A stretch of DNA of 36,913 nucleotides from contig NZ_JACJSZ010000032.1 of the NCBI RefSeq assembly GCF_014698445.1, forward strand, positions 1 through 36,913. Direction: 5' to 3'. The notes under the pieces are model-generated. The model had not been told where the DNA came from. It did not search any database and saw only the letters and a list, made by a program, of their open reading frames with translations. This stretch comes from Microcystis elabens FACHB-917 (GTDB taxonomy: Bacteria > Cyanobacteriota > Cyanobacteriia > PCC-6307 > Cyanobiaceae). The translations under genes and the position numbers were made by a program. This document shows positions 1-7,160 of this stretch, piece by piece. How positions within the stretch are numbered: position 1 is the first letter of the stretch; each line of letters begins with the position of its first letter.

Positions 1-429
1 CGGGATCTCGATCACCTGATGCCGCACGGGCGCTGGATCCTCTCCCTGCAGCAAGGTGCCGCAGCAGCGGCAGGCCTCCGGGTGGTGCTCCACCACCTCA
101 TTCACCCGCTCGATCGGCAGCAGCTCCGGCCCCGATCCGGGATGGCCCGGCTGGCCGCCGCGCTTGCGGCCGCTGCCCTTCCGCCGCTCGGGTGGCTTGA
201 ACCCTGGGCCATCACTGGAGGGTGGCTTTGATGAATTACGCGAGCTGCGGCCGATTCGCTCCCGCAGGCTGGCCAGCTCGGTGGCCAGGGCGGTGAGCTG
301 GCCGCGCAGCTGCTCGATTTCCTGCTGCTGGGCCTGCAGCTCAGCCTGCTGAACCAGGATCAGGGCTCGGACGCTGGCTGGTGTGGCCAGCCAATCCGCT
401 TCTGGAATCCCGGCAGGAGGGCTGCTCAT
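1..429 (-). CDS. IS66-family transposase, N-terminal part (cut by window edge)
   Basis: The reverse strand reads from an ATG at 427-429 to the window edge without a stop, giving 143 residues. The order is typical of the IS66 TnpC N-terminus. A coiled-coil segment (about residues 21-57) is followed by the motif NSSKPPSSDG, then a basic stretch with GGQPGHPG, then the start of the zinc-binding domain (EACRCCGTLL). The DDE catalytic domain would lie outside the window, so intactness cannot be judged. TnpA and TnpB, which precede TnpC in classical IS66 elements, are absent: the next open frame begins about 80 bp upstream and belongs to another protein. This suggests a single-gene IS66 relative (ISBst12-like) or a truncated element. 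I could not identify the terminal inverted repeat. Confidence 0.85.
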   Translation of the reverse strand, partial: MSSPPAGIPEADWLATPASVRALILVQQAELQAQQQEIEQLRGQLTALATELASLRERIGRSSRNSSKPPSSDGPGFKPPERRKGSGRKRGGQPGHPGSGPELLPIERVNEVVEHHPEACRCCGTLLQGEDPAPVRHQVIEIP

Positions 430-507
430 CACAGGCGGTCTCTGCCTGAGATAAAACCGGGAATCAAGCTGTCGTCAAGGGTTCAGCAGGGCTGAAGTTC
501 GAGATGA

Positions 508-3210
508 GCCATCTCGCCCCCTGAACGGGTACAAATCATCAATGCCGCCAATTTTATTGCTGGCGACAGGATCCATATAAGCCTTGCCTCCGACTTCACG
601 CCCGATGCTGGGGACAGCTTCGAGATTCTGACCTACGGATCGGCCCCTTCCGATCTGGCAAGCAGGCTCCAGTTCTCGAACCTGGCCATCAGTTCCACCC
701 TGAGCTTCCAGCCCATCTTCAACACCAATGACGTCACGTTGCAGGTCGTGCAAGTGGCGGCTTTAGGCAGCTTCAGCATCAATGACGCCAGCGTCGTGGA
801 AGGGAACGGCGGGACAAGAACGATTGTCTTCACGGTCAGTCTTGACAACCCTGTCGCTGGTGGCGCCAGCGTCAGCTTTGCCACAGCCGATGGTACTGCA
901 ACGGCCGGAGTGGATTACGTCACCACCAGTGGAACACTGAATTTCGCTGGCATCGCCGGGGAAACCCAGACGATCTCGGTGACAGTCAATGGGGATTCAC
1001 TTGTAGAACTCAACGAGAGCCTCTTCGTCAATCTCAGCAATCCGACGAACGACGCCCTCATCGCGGATGGCCAGGGGGTTGGCACCATCATCAACGATGA
1101 TGCCGCCAGCCTTAGCATCACCGGCGTCAGTCAATCGGAGGGGAATAGCGGCACCACTGACTTCGTCTTTGACGTGACCCTCGATCGCTCCGTTGATGCC
1201 CCCGTCAGTGTCGACTTTGCCACTGCCAACGGCACCGCAACCCTTGCCGACAACGATTATCAGGCGGCGAGCGGCACTCTCAACTTCACAGGCAACGCCA
1301 GCGAAACCAGACAAATCAGCGTCACTGTGGTCGGCGACACCACCGTCGAACCGAACGAAACCTTCTTCCTTAACCTCTTCAATCTCGAGGCCAGCGGGCG
1401 CAACTTCACACTCGCTGACTCCCAAGGCCTTGGCACCATCCTCAATGACGATGCCGCGCCACTGCCACTCATCTCCCTGGCCGTCGCACCAGCCAGCGTT
1501 ACCGAGGACGGCGCCACCAACCTCATCTATACCTTCAACCGCACCGGAGATACCACCAATCCCCTCACCGTCAACTACGCCATCAACGGCACCGCCACCA
1601 ACGGCAGCGACTACGGCCTGATCAGCTCCTCCGTCGTCTTTGCCGCCGGCTCGGCCACCGCCACCGTCACCGTCGATCCCACCGGTGATTCGATCCTCGA
1701 GCCCGACGAGACCGTCAGCCTCACCCTCAGCGCCGATCCCGCTTACCTCATCGGCACCGCCGGCGCCGTCATCGGCACCATCAGCAACGACGATGCCGCC
1801 GCCTTCTCCATCAACGATGTCTCCATCCTGGAAGGCAACGCCGGCACGTCCCTGGCCGTCTTCACGGTCACCCTCAGCACTGCCGTCGCCGGTGGCGCCT
1901 CCGTCTCCTTTGCCACCGCCAACGGCACCGCCACCGCTGGCTCCGACTACGTCGCCACCTCAGGCACTCTCATCTTCACCGGCAACGCCGGTGAAACCCA
2001 GACTGTTTCGGTCACCATCAACGGTGACATCATCTTTGAGCCCGACGAATCCTTCTTCCTCAATCTCTCCGCTCCCACCAACGGCGTCACCCTCGCTGAC
2101 TCCCAAGGCCTTGGCACCATCCTCAATGACGATGCCGCGCCACTGCCACTCATCTCCCTGGCCGTCGCACCAGCCAGCGTTACCGAGGACGGCGCCACCA
2201 ACCTCATCTATACCTTCAACCGCACCGGAGATACCACCAATCCCCTCACCGTCAACTACTCCATCGCCGGCACCGCCACCAACGGCAACGACTACGGCCT
2301 GATCGGCACTTCCGTCACCTTTGCCGCCGGCTCGGCCACCGCCACCGTCACCGTCGATCCCACCGGTGATTCGATCCTCGAGCCCGACGAGACCGTCAGC
2401 CTCACCCTCAGCGCCGATCCCGCTTACCTCATCGGCACCGCCGGACCCGTCACCGGCACCATCACCAATGACGATGCCGCCGCCTTCTCCATCAACGATG
2501 TCTCCATCCTGGAAGGCAACGCCGGCACGTCCCTGGCCGTCTTCACGGTCACCCTCAGCACTGCCGTCGCCGGTGGCGCCTCCGTCTCCTTTGCCACCGC
2601 CAACGGCACCGCCACCGCTGGCTCCGACTACGTCGCCACCTCAGGCACTCTCATCTTCACCGGCAACGCCGGTGAAACCCAGACTGTTTCGGTCACCATC
2701 AACGGTGACATCATCTTTGAGCCCGACGAATCCTTCTTCCTCAATCTCTCCGCTCCCACCAACGGCGTCACCCTCGCTGACTCCCAAGGCCTTGGCACCA
2801 TCCTCAATGACGATCTGGGCCTCGTCATCACAGGAACCCGGAACAGGGATTCCCTGGTGGGAACCGATGGCGACGACGTGATCACCGGGCTCCAGGGTGC
2901 CGACACAACCCGTGGCAATGGTGGAGCTGATCGTTTTGTCTACACGAGCATCGTCGATGCCGGCGACACCATCATTGACTTCAACCGGGCGGAGGGTGAC
3001 AAGGTGGACCTCAAAGGGGCGCTGGCGAGCGTGGGCTACACGGGCACCAGCCCCATCACCGATGGCTATCTGAAGTTCGTTGCCAGGGGCAGCGACACCC
3101 TGCTGCAGATCGATCCCGATGGGTCGGGCCTGGCGGCAGCGAGGAGCTTCATCCTGTTCAAGAACGTCGACCTGGCCACCCTCAGCCAACCGGACAATTT
3201 CCTGGTGTGA
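508..3210 (+). CDS. Calx-beta repeat / RTX-type surface or secreted protein, 5'-truncated
   Basis: The frame is open from just after a stop at 505-507, but the first usable initiation codon is a TTG at 739 (823 residues). The translation before it (such as AGDRIHISLASDFTP and FEILTYGS) is protein-like and continuous with the rest, so the true N-terminus appears lost, perhaps through the neighbouring IS66 element. Counted from the TTG, six Calx-beta-like domains follow (roughly residues 13-692), each with an EGN or TEDG start, a GTAT.G.DY core and a final NDD. Residues about 225-451 and 452-678 are near-identical copies. The C-terminus has one RTX-like segment (GTDGDDVITGLQGAD, about 707-722) and the FVY...DTIIDF pattern of type I secretion target domains. 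Likely role: calcium-binding, type I-secreted adhesin or matrix protein. Without a start it may be a pseudogene. Confidence 0.8.
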   Translation, partial: AISPPERVQIINAANFIAGDRIHISLASDFTPDAGDSFEILTYGSAPSDLASRLQFSNLAISSTLSFQPIFNTNDVTLQVVQVAALGSFSINDASVVEGNGGTRTIVFTVSLDNPVAGGASVSFATADGTATAGVDYVTTSGTLNFAGIAGETQTISVTVNGDSLVELNESLFVNLSNPTNDALIADGQGVGTIINDDAASLSITGVSQSEGNSGTTDFVFDVTLDRSVDAPVSVDFATANGTATLADNDYQAASGTLNFTGNASETRQISVTVVGDTTVEPNETFFLNLFNLEASGRNFTLADSQGLGTILNDDAAPLPLISLAVAPASVTEDGATNLIYTFNRTGDTTNPLTVNYAINGTATNGSDYGLISSSVVFAAGSATATVTVDPTGDSILEPDETVSLTLSADPAYLIGTAGAVIGTISNDDAAAFSINDVSILEGNAGTSLAVFTVTLSTAVAGGASVSFATANGTATAGSDYVATSGTLIFTGNAGETQTVSVTINGDIIFEPDESFFLNLSAPTNGVTLADSQGLGTILNDDAAPLPLISLAVAPASVTEDGATNLIYTFNRTGDTTNPLTVNYSIAGTATNGNDYGLIGTSVTFAAGSATATVTVDPTGDSILEPDETVSLTLSADPAYLIGTAGPVTGTITNDDAAAFSINDVSILEGNAGTSLAVFTVTLSTAVAGGASVSFATANGTATAGSDYVATSGTLIFTGNAGETQTVSVTINGDIIFEPDESFFLNLSAPTNGVTLADSQGLGTILNDDLGLVITGTRNRDSLVGTDGDDVITGLQGADTTRGNGGADRFVYTSIVDAGDTIIDFNRAEGDKVDLKGALASVGYTGTSPITDGYLKFVARGSDTLLQIDPDGSGLAAARSFILFKNVDLATLSQPDNFLV
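1411..2772 (+). repeat. Two tandem 681-bp units encoding paired Calx-beta domains
   Basis: The segment CTCGCTGACTCCCAAGG recurs at 1411, 2092 and 2773, exactly 681 bp (227 codons) apart. Units 1411-2091 and 2092-2772 are almost identical at DNA level. The differences I see sit in two short patches, around 1580-1640 versus 2260-2320 and around 1765-1795 versus 2445-2475. The third start continues as repeat for only about 42 bp before the C-terminal domain. The in-frame length and low divergence indicate a recent duplication or gene conversion. Confidence 0.9.
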
Positions 3211-3323
3211 CCCCTCTCCAGAAGGACACAACTAAGGAACTAAAGACCAGATGAGCGCAACTTGCGTTAAAATGAGAACAATCTCACTCGTTTGAGATCC
3301 CTTCCGACCCCACCTTCCCAGCC

Positions 3324-3881
3324 ATGGCCAGAACCTTCCCCGGAATCGTCGTCACCACGGCAGGTCTGGCGCTCGGCATGGCACTTGCCCAGCCCGCCCC
3401 GCTTCAGGCGGCGCAGATGGCCTACACTTTCGATATCTTGATCGACTCAGGGCCGCTGCAGCCCAACAGCTACTCCGGCTAGTTCGCCTACGACACGAAC
3501 ACCTTCAACCTCACCTCTTTTTCCTTCAACTTTGAAGGCACCAAATACGACGCCAGTGACGATCCGGACGCCACGGTTTTCATCGACAATGGCGTATTCC
3601 TGGGCCTGGAGTATGCCATTGACACCCCACCGGCCTTCTCCTTTGTTCCTGGTTTCTTTGATGTCAGCGATGCCTCATTCGCCTACGATCTGGTTCCTGG
3701 CACCGGCCAGGCTGGATTCGGAAGCCTGACGTTCACCAGGGTCGTTGGCCCCGAAACCCCAGCCGTTCCTGGGCCTCTGCCGCTGCTCGGGGCCGCCGCC
3801 TGCTTCGGCTACAGCCGCCGACTCCGACAGCGGATCAAGATCTCCATCGCTCCCGATTCCCTTACCACCCCCGACGACTGA
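3324..3881 (+). pseudogene. Secreted protein with VPGPLP-type C-terminal tag, broken by an internal TAG (copy A)
   Basis: An ATG at 3324 opens a typical Sec signal peptide (MARTFPGIVV..., hydrophobic core, then AQPAPLQAAQ). The frame then meets TAG at 3480-3482, codon 53, and afterwards continues protein-like to a TGA at 3879. The part after the stop ends in VPGPLPLLGAA followed by a short hydrophobic stretch and a basic tail. This resembles the PEP-CTERM-like sorting tags common on secreted proteins of this lineage. The paralogue at 5001-5436 has a serine codon (TCG) at the stop position, so the TAG is a lesion or a recoded codon. The function of the body is unknown. An inverted repeat ATCTCA/TGAGAT at 3281-3298 lies just upstream and could be regulatory. 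Confidence 0.7.
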
Positions 3882-4036
3882 TCGAGGCCTCGGCCAATGC
3901 TCTGCATGGCCCTTGCATCAGGCATGCAATCGCGGCCACAGTGACGGCGGACCGAGCCATAACCATGAACGATGGCACTGGCGGCAACCCAGGCCCATGA
4001 GGCACCACAACCATCCGGCTGATTCAGCCCTCGCAG
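3409..4036 (+). repeat. Direct repeat, copy A (pairs with 5036-5591)
   Basis: This segment covers the body of the first tagged-protein gene, the sequence behind it, and the first 13 or so codons of the next gene (MRHHNHPADSAL...). It aligns with 5036-5591 over its whole length, with scattered substitutions and two in-frame 3-bp differences. The main difference is a deletion in copy B that removes the tag-coding DNA. The alignment ends at GATTCAGCCCTCGCAG in both copies. Confidence 0.85.
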
Positions 4037-4247
4037 GAGATGCCGGCGATCTGATGTCCACCGGTGTCATAGGCGAATTCCGGGTGGTTGAACCAGGCCA
4101 TGCCGCTGGGCCAGGTCGTTGACGACCGCAAGCCCTGCGGCCATGAGTTGTTCCATTGCTATGTCCTGGCGTGAGCCATGGCCGGTGAGCCGGACAGAAA
4201 TTTCTGAGCGATCGCCAGCGCTACCACCACCAAGCGCACCTGCGACC
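3882..4247. other. Gap between pseudogene and toxin: end of direct repeat, then unassigned sequence
   Basis: Positions 3882-4036 are the tail of direct repeat A, including an orphan 5' stub of the 5552 gene (its ATG at about 3997). Positions 4037-4247 have no counterpart in copy B. On the minus strand this part stays open and could encode a short peptide, but no family is recognisable and no start signal is convincing. A HIP1 octamer GCGATCGC lies at 4208-4215. Confidence 0.5.
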
Positions 4248-4640
4248 TCAGGGCCAGACGACCACCGTGGGGCCATAACGACGCAGTTTGTCGTCGCAGC
4301 TGAGCAGTAGCAGCGGTTCCACCCGGCTCTGGCACACCAACATCCGATCGAAAGGATCACGATGCTGGTCGTCCCTTTCCAGTTCCGCCACCGCCAGCAG
4401 ATGACTGTTGCGAATCGGCAACCACTGGAAACCCTGCTGCGGAACCTGCCGCTCCAGTTCCGCCAGATCCACCTGCAGCCGGCCCAGCGACCATTTGATC
4501 GCCATCTCCCACAGGGAGGCCTGGCTCACAAACACCTGCGCATTCCTGGCACGGACACGCTCCAGCACACCCTGTGGCAGGCGCGGATCACCATCCAGCC
4601 ACCACAGCACCAGGTGCGTATCGAGCAGCAGCCTCGTCAC
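4248..4640 (-). CDS. VapC-type PIN-domain toxin
   Basis: The 130-residue protein matches the short PIN-domain RNases of type II toxin-antitoxin systems, in particular the Sll0205-like group of cyanobacteria. The expected acidic residues are visible: D7 in LLLDTH, E45 in ASLWEMAIK, D95 and D98 in RDPFDRML, and D116/D117 in SCDDKL. These would hold a divalent metal for RNA cleavage. The start is a GTG at 4638-4640 that overlaps the antitoxin stop in a GTGA junction, the usual translational coupling of such pairs. The length is normal and no lesion is seen. It would act in the cytoplasm and be held inactive by the upstream partner. The RNA target cannot be read from sequence. Confidence 0.88.
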   Translation of the reverse strand: MTRLLLDTHLVLWWLDGDPRLPQGVLERVRARNAQVFVSQASLWEMAIKWSLGRLQVDLAELERQVPQQGFQWLPIRNSHLLAVAELERDDQHRDPFDRMLVCQSRVEPLLLLSCDDKLRRYGPTVVVWP

Positions 4641-4906
4641 CGGCCCTCGGCCGGGTGTTCTGCCCCCGCCAGGTCTTCGAACAGATCATCGAGCGGAGCA
4701 TCGAAGTTGGCCGCCATCACGATCTGACCGCGCATGGCACCGGGAGCCGCAACAGGTTGACCCTCCAGCTTCCAGGGCACCAGACGGGCAATCGGCACGC
4801 CCGATCGGGCGATCACCACCTCCTGCCCCTGCTCCACGTCCTGCAGGAGCTGGGAAAGATGGGTCTTGGCCTGGTGGACATTGACCATGGCCATGGCTGA
4901 AGACAT
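4637..4906 (-). CDS. Phd/YefM-type antitoxin
   Basis: The 89-residue product carries the Phd/YefM N-terminal DNA-binding and dimerisation pattern: VNVHQAKTHLSQLLQDVEQG, then EVVIARSGVPIARLVP. The acidic C-terminal segment (FDAPLDDLFEDLAG) is typical of the toxin-wrapping part. It overlaps the toxin start by 4 nt and is the first gene of the pair. Three in-frame ATGs exist (4906, 4894, 4888). The family usually starts close to the VNVHQ segment, so 4888 is possible. The palindrome at 4907-4923 directly in front suggests autorepression by the antitoxin or the complex. Confidence 0.87.
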   Translation of the reverse strand: MSSAMAMVNVHQAKTHLSQLLQDVEQGQEVVIARSGVPIARLVPWKLEGQPVAAPGAMRGQIVMAANFDAPLDDLFEDLAGAEHPAEGR

Positions 4907-4923
4907 AAACTAAGTTTTAGTTT
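4907..4923 (-). promoter_or_regulatory. Perfect palindrome upstream of the antitoxin (probable operator)
   Basis: AAACTAA-GTT-TTAGTTT is a perfect 7-bp inverted repeat with a 3-nt spacer, AT-rich within very GC-rich surroundings. It touches the first possible start codon of the antitoxin. Phd/YefM antitoxins commonly repress their own operon by binding such palindromes. The assignment to this role is inference from position and symmetry. Confidence 0.65.
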
Positions 4924-5000
4924 AGTCCTGGAACGGAGCTCCAGGCGGCAGCTCAAGCACGGCCCGATTCCACCCGGCGCCAAGGGCGGCGGCTTCATAG

Positions 5001-5436
5001 GTGCTCTTCAGGAAGTCGAGCAGAACCGCGTCGGGAGAGGCAGCGCAGGTGGCCTACACCTTCGACATCCTGATCGACTCGGGGCCGCTGCAGCCCCACA
5101 GCTACTCCGGCTCGTCCGCCTACGACACGAAAACCTTCAACCTCACCTCATTTTCCTTCAACTTTGAAGGCACCCAATACGACGCCAGTGACGATCCGGA
5201 CGCCACGGCGGTTTTCACCGACAATGGCGTATTCCTTGGCCTGGAGTAGGCCATTGACACCCCACTGGCCTTCTCCTTTGTTCCTGGTACCTTTGATGTC
5301 ATCGATGCCTCATTCGCCTACGATCTGGTTCCCGGCACCACCGGCCAGGCTGGATTCGGAAGCCTCACGTTCACCAGTGTCGTTGGCCCCGAAACCCCAG
5401 CCGTTCCCGATTCCCTCTACCACCCCCGACGACTGA
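5001..5436 (+). pseudogene. Degenerate copy B of the secreted protein (no signal peptide, internal TAG, tag deleted)
   Basis: The translation from 5036 (AQVAYTFDILIDSGPLQP...) is a clear paralogue of the 3324 gene. It has no signal peptide upstream: homology starts abruptly at about 5036 and the GTG at 5001 precedes unrelated sequence. A TAG at 5247-5249 stands where copy A has TAT (Tyr). Near 5408 a deletion removes the DNA for the VPGPLP tag, joining AVP directly to the last few codons in another frame. The 5436 end marks the stop aligned with that of copy A. Three separate defects make this a relic. Confidence 0.8.
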
Positions 5437-5591
5437 TCGAGGCCTCGGGCAACGCTCTGCATGGCCCCTGCATCAGGCATGAAATTGCGGCCACAGTGAC
5501 CGCGGACCCATCAATTTCCATGAACGATGGCACTGGCGGCATCCCAGGCCCATGAGGCACCACAACCATCCGGCTGATTCAGCCCTCGCAG
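5036..5591 (+). repeat. Direct repeat, copy B (pairs with 3409-4036)
   Basis: Second copy of the segment described at 3409. It leads without interruption into the gene starting at 5552, whereas copy A breaks off 13 or so codons into that gene. Copy B may therefore keep the ancestral right-hand junction, and copy A the ancestral left-hand one with the signal peptide. The toxin-antitoxin pair occupies the DNA between the copies. Confidence 0.85.
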
Positions 5592-6147
5592 CTGCCATCG
5601 TCGCCGCCATCCTGTTGGCTCCGCAAGCGGCCCTGGCTGTCGACATCCGCTTCGTGCTTCACGGCGTGATGGGTGTCTTCCGGGACCCGGAGGCCGGCCA
5701 GACAACGCCCTTCCTCCCGCCGAAGCCTGGCTGACCGTCACGCCGCCCAACAACGCGCCTCAAGGTCTCTACAGCCTGGCCCCCATCTGTCAGCTGCCCG
5801 ATTGCGGCTTCCTCTCGGTCGACGCCAGCGGCCGGAGTCTCACCGCGACCAGCCGCTTCCATGGCGTCAACGGGGGTTGGCTGCTGCTGATCACGCCCTC
5901 CGGCACCGGCCCTTCCAACGGAGAGGACCGGGCCCTGATCGGGTCGCTGTTCCACTGCCCCGGCTTCGGGCGCGATGGCGACCTGGCCGCCTGTCCGGAG
6001 CCCACCGACGACACCGTGCCCGGACCGCTGCCCATCCTGGGCGTCGCCGCCGCCTTCCGGAGCAGCCGCCGGCTGAGACGCAGGATCCGCCGCTCCCTCA
6101 GCGGTAGTTCTCGAACTGCAGCGGCACCTCCAGGTCCTCGGCCCTGA
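5552..6147 (+). pseudogene. Secreted protein with VPGPLP-type tag, apparently frameshifted
   Basis: The ATG at 5552 starts a good signal peptide (MRHHNHPADSALAAAIVAAI, ending AALAVD) and reads to a TGA at 5732-5734. A second frame carries convincing protein from about 5701 onward (EAWLTVTPPNNAPQGLYSLA, then GGWLLLITPSG) and ends in VPGPLPILGVAAAF followed by an arginine-rich tail, stopping at 6145-6147. The two parts read as one protein of about 195 residues if one base is lost or gained between about 5690 and 5720. It resembles no catalytic family I know; the signal peptide and tag point to export and surface attachment. Its 3' end overlaps the convergent YajQ-like gene by about 50 bp. A sequencing error would explain the shift equally well. 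Confidence 0.65.
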
Positions 6148-6589
6148 GCAGGGCGATCACCTGCTGCAGGTCGTCCTTGTTCTTGCCGGTGACGCGCAGG
6201 CTCTCGCCCTGGATCGCCACGGTCACCTTCTTGACCTGATCGCGCACCAGCTTGCTGAGCTTCTTGGCCAGCTCCTGGCTGAGGCCCTTGCGCAGCTTGA
6301 TCACCTGCTTGACCCGGTTGCCGCCCACCGGCTCCGGGGTCTGCAGGTCAAAGATCTTCAGCGACAGGTTGCGCTTGGTGGCCTTCTGGCGCAGCACGTC
6401 CACCACCGCATCGAGGGTCATGTCGCTGGCGGTGGTGATCGTCAGGCTGGCCTCCTCCACCTCGATCTCGGTGGCCGCGTCCTTGAGGTCGTAGCGCTGG
6501 CCCACCTCCCGGCGCACCTGATCGACCGCGTTCACCAGCTCCTGGCGGTCGAAGTCGGAGACGACGTCGAAGGAATAGCTGTCGGCCAT
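6098..6589 (-). CDS. yajQ: YajQ-family nucleotide/cyclic-di-GMP-binding protein
   Basis: The 163-residue protein starts MADSYSFDVVSDFDRQELVN and ends VPLQFENYR, the recognisable ends of the YajQ/UPF0234 family at its normal length. The family has a duplicated ferredoxin-like fold. Members bind nucleotides, and some bind cyclic di-GMP and act as effectors with transcription factors. No catalytic role is established. The ATG at 6587-6589 is chosen because all upstream sequence in frame is low-complexity shadow of the divergent gene. It is convergent with the tagged-protein pseudogene and divergent from the MAPEG gene 60 bp away, so the two probably share a promoter region. Confidence 0.92.
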   Translation of the reverse strand: MADSYSFDVVSDFDRQELVNAVDQVRREVGQRYDLKDAATEIEVEEASLTITTASDMTLDAVVDVLRQKATKRNLSLKIFDLQTPEPVGGNRVKQVIKLRKGLSQELAKKLSKLVRDQVKKVTVAIQGESLRVTGKNKDDLQQVIALLRAEDLEVPLQFENYR

Positions 6590-6649
6590 GGCGCGGGCGG
6601 GGGCAAGGCAGCGCCAGCCTAGAAAAGAGGCCTCTGCGCCCCTTCCCCG

Positions 6650-7138
6650 ATGACCCTCTCCCTGCCCAGTCCTCTCCTGGCGGCCAGCATCGCCCTGCCC
6701 GTGCTGCCGGCGGCCGCCGGCGGGCCGTTCGCCTGGTCGCTGGTGCTCTCGGGAGCCGTGGTGGTGCTCAGCCTGATCCCCCTGGGGGCCGCCCGCTCCC
6801 AGGCTGACTTCACCCCCTCCGACCTGGCCGCTCCCCGGGCGATGTTCGAGCGGCTGCCGGCCTGGGGCAAGCGGGCCAACTGGGCCCACCAGAACAGCTT
6901 CGAGGCCTTCACCCTGCACGCCCCGGCCTGCCTGCTGTGCCTGGTGGTGGCGCCATCCGTGCTGGCGGCCGCCCCGTGGGCACCGCTGGTGGCCTGGCTG
7001 CACCCGCTGCTGCGGCTGGGCTACATCGGCGCCTACGTGGCCAACCTGCCGCCCCTGCGCAGCCTCTGCTGGGCCGGCGGCATCCTCTGCACCGCCCTGC
7101 TGTATTCCGACGGGCTGCGGGCCGTGCTGCGCAGCTGA
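6650..7138 (+). CDS. MAPEG-family integral membrane protein
   Basis: The 162-residue protein has about four hydrophobic segments (near residues 8-22, 28-45, 95-112 and 120-160). It carries the loop pattern of MAPEG-like proteins (RLPAWGKRANWAHQNSFEAF, then HAPACLL). Eukaryotic members are glutathione or eicosanoid enzymes; bacterial ones of this length are mostly uncharacterised. The N-Q/E pattern after RANWAHQN corresponds to the conserved family signature. It sits alone between two minus-strand genes, with a short gap to the paraslipin stop at 7161. Confidence 0.8.
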   Translation: MTLSLPSPLLAASIALPVLPAAAGGPFAWSLVLSGAVVVLSLIPLGAARSQADFTPSDLAAPRAMFERLPAWGKRANWAHQNSFEAFTLHAPACLLCLVVAPSVLAAAPWAPLVAWLHPLLRLGYIGAYVANLPPLRSLCWAGGILCTALLYSDGLRAVLRS

Positions 7139-7160
7139 ACGCCGCGGCGAGGGGCGGGCT

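Noticed and set aside
4067..4247. Third small gene of the toxin-antitoxin operon
   Set aside because: The open stretch after the toxin is protein-like for a few dozen codons but lacks a start signal and any family resemblance.
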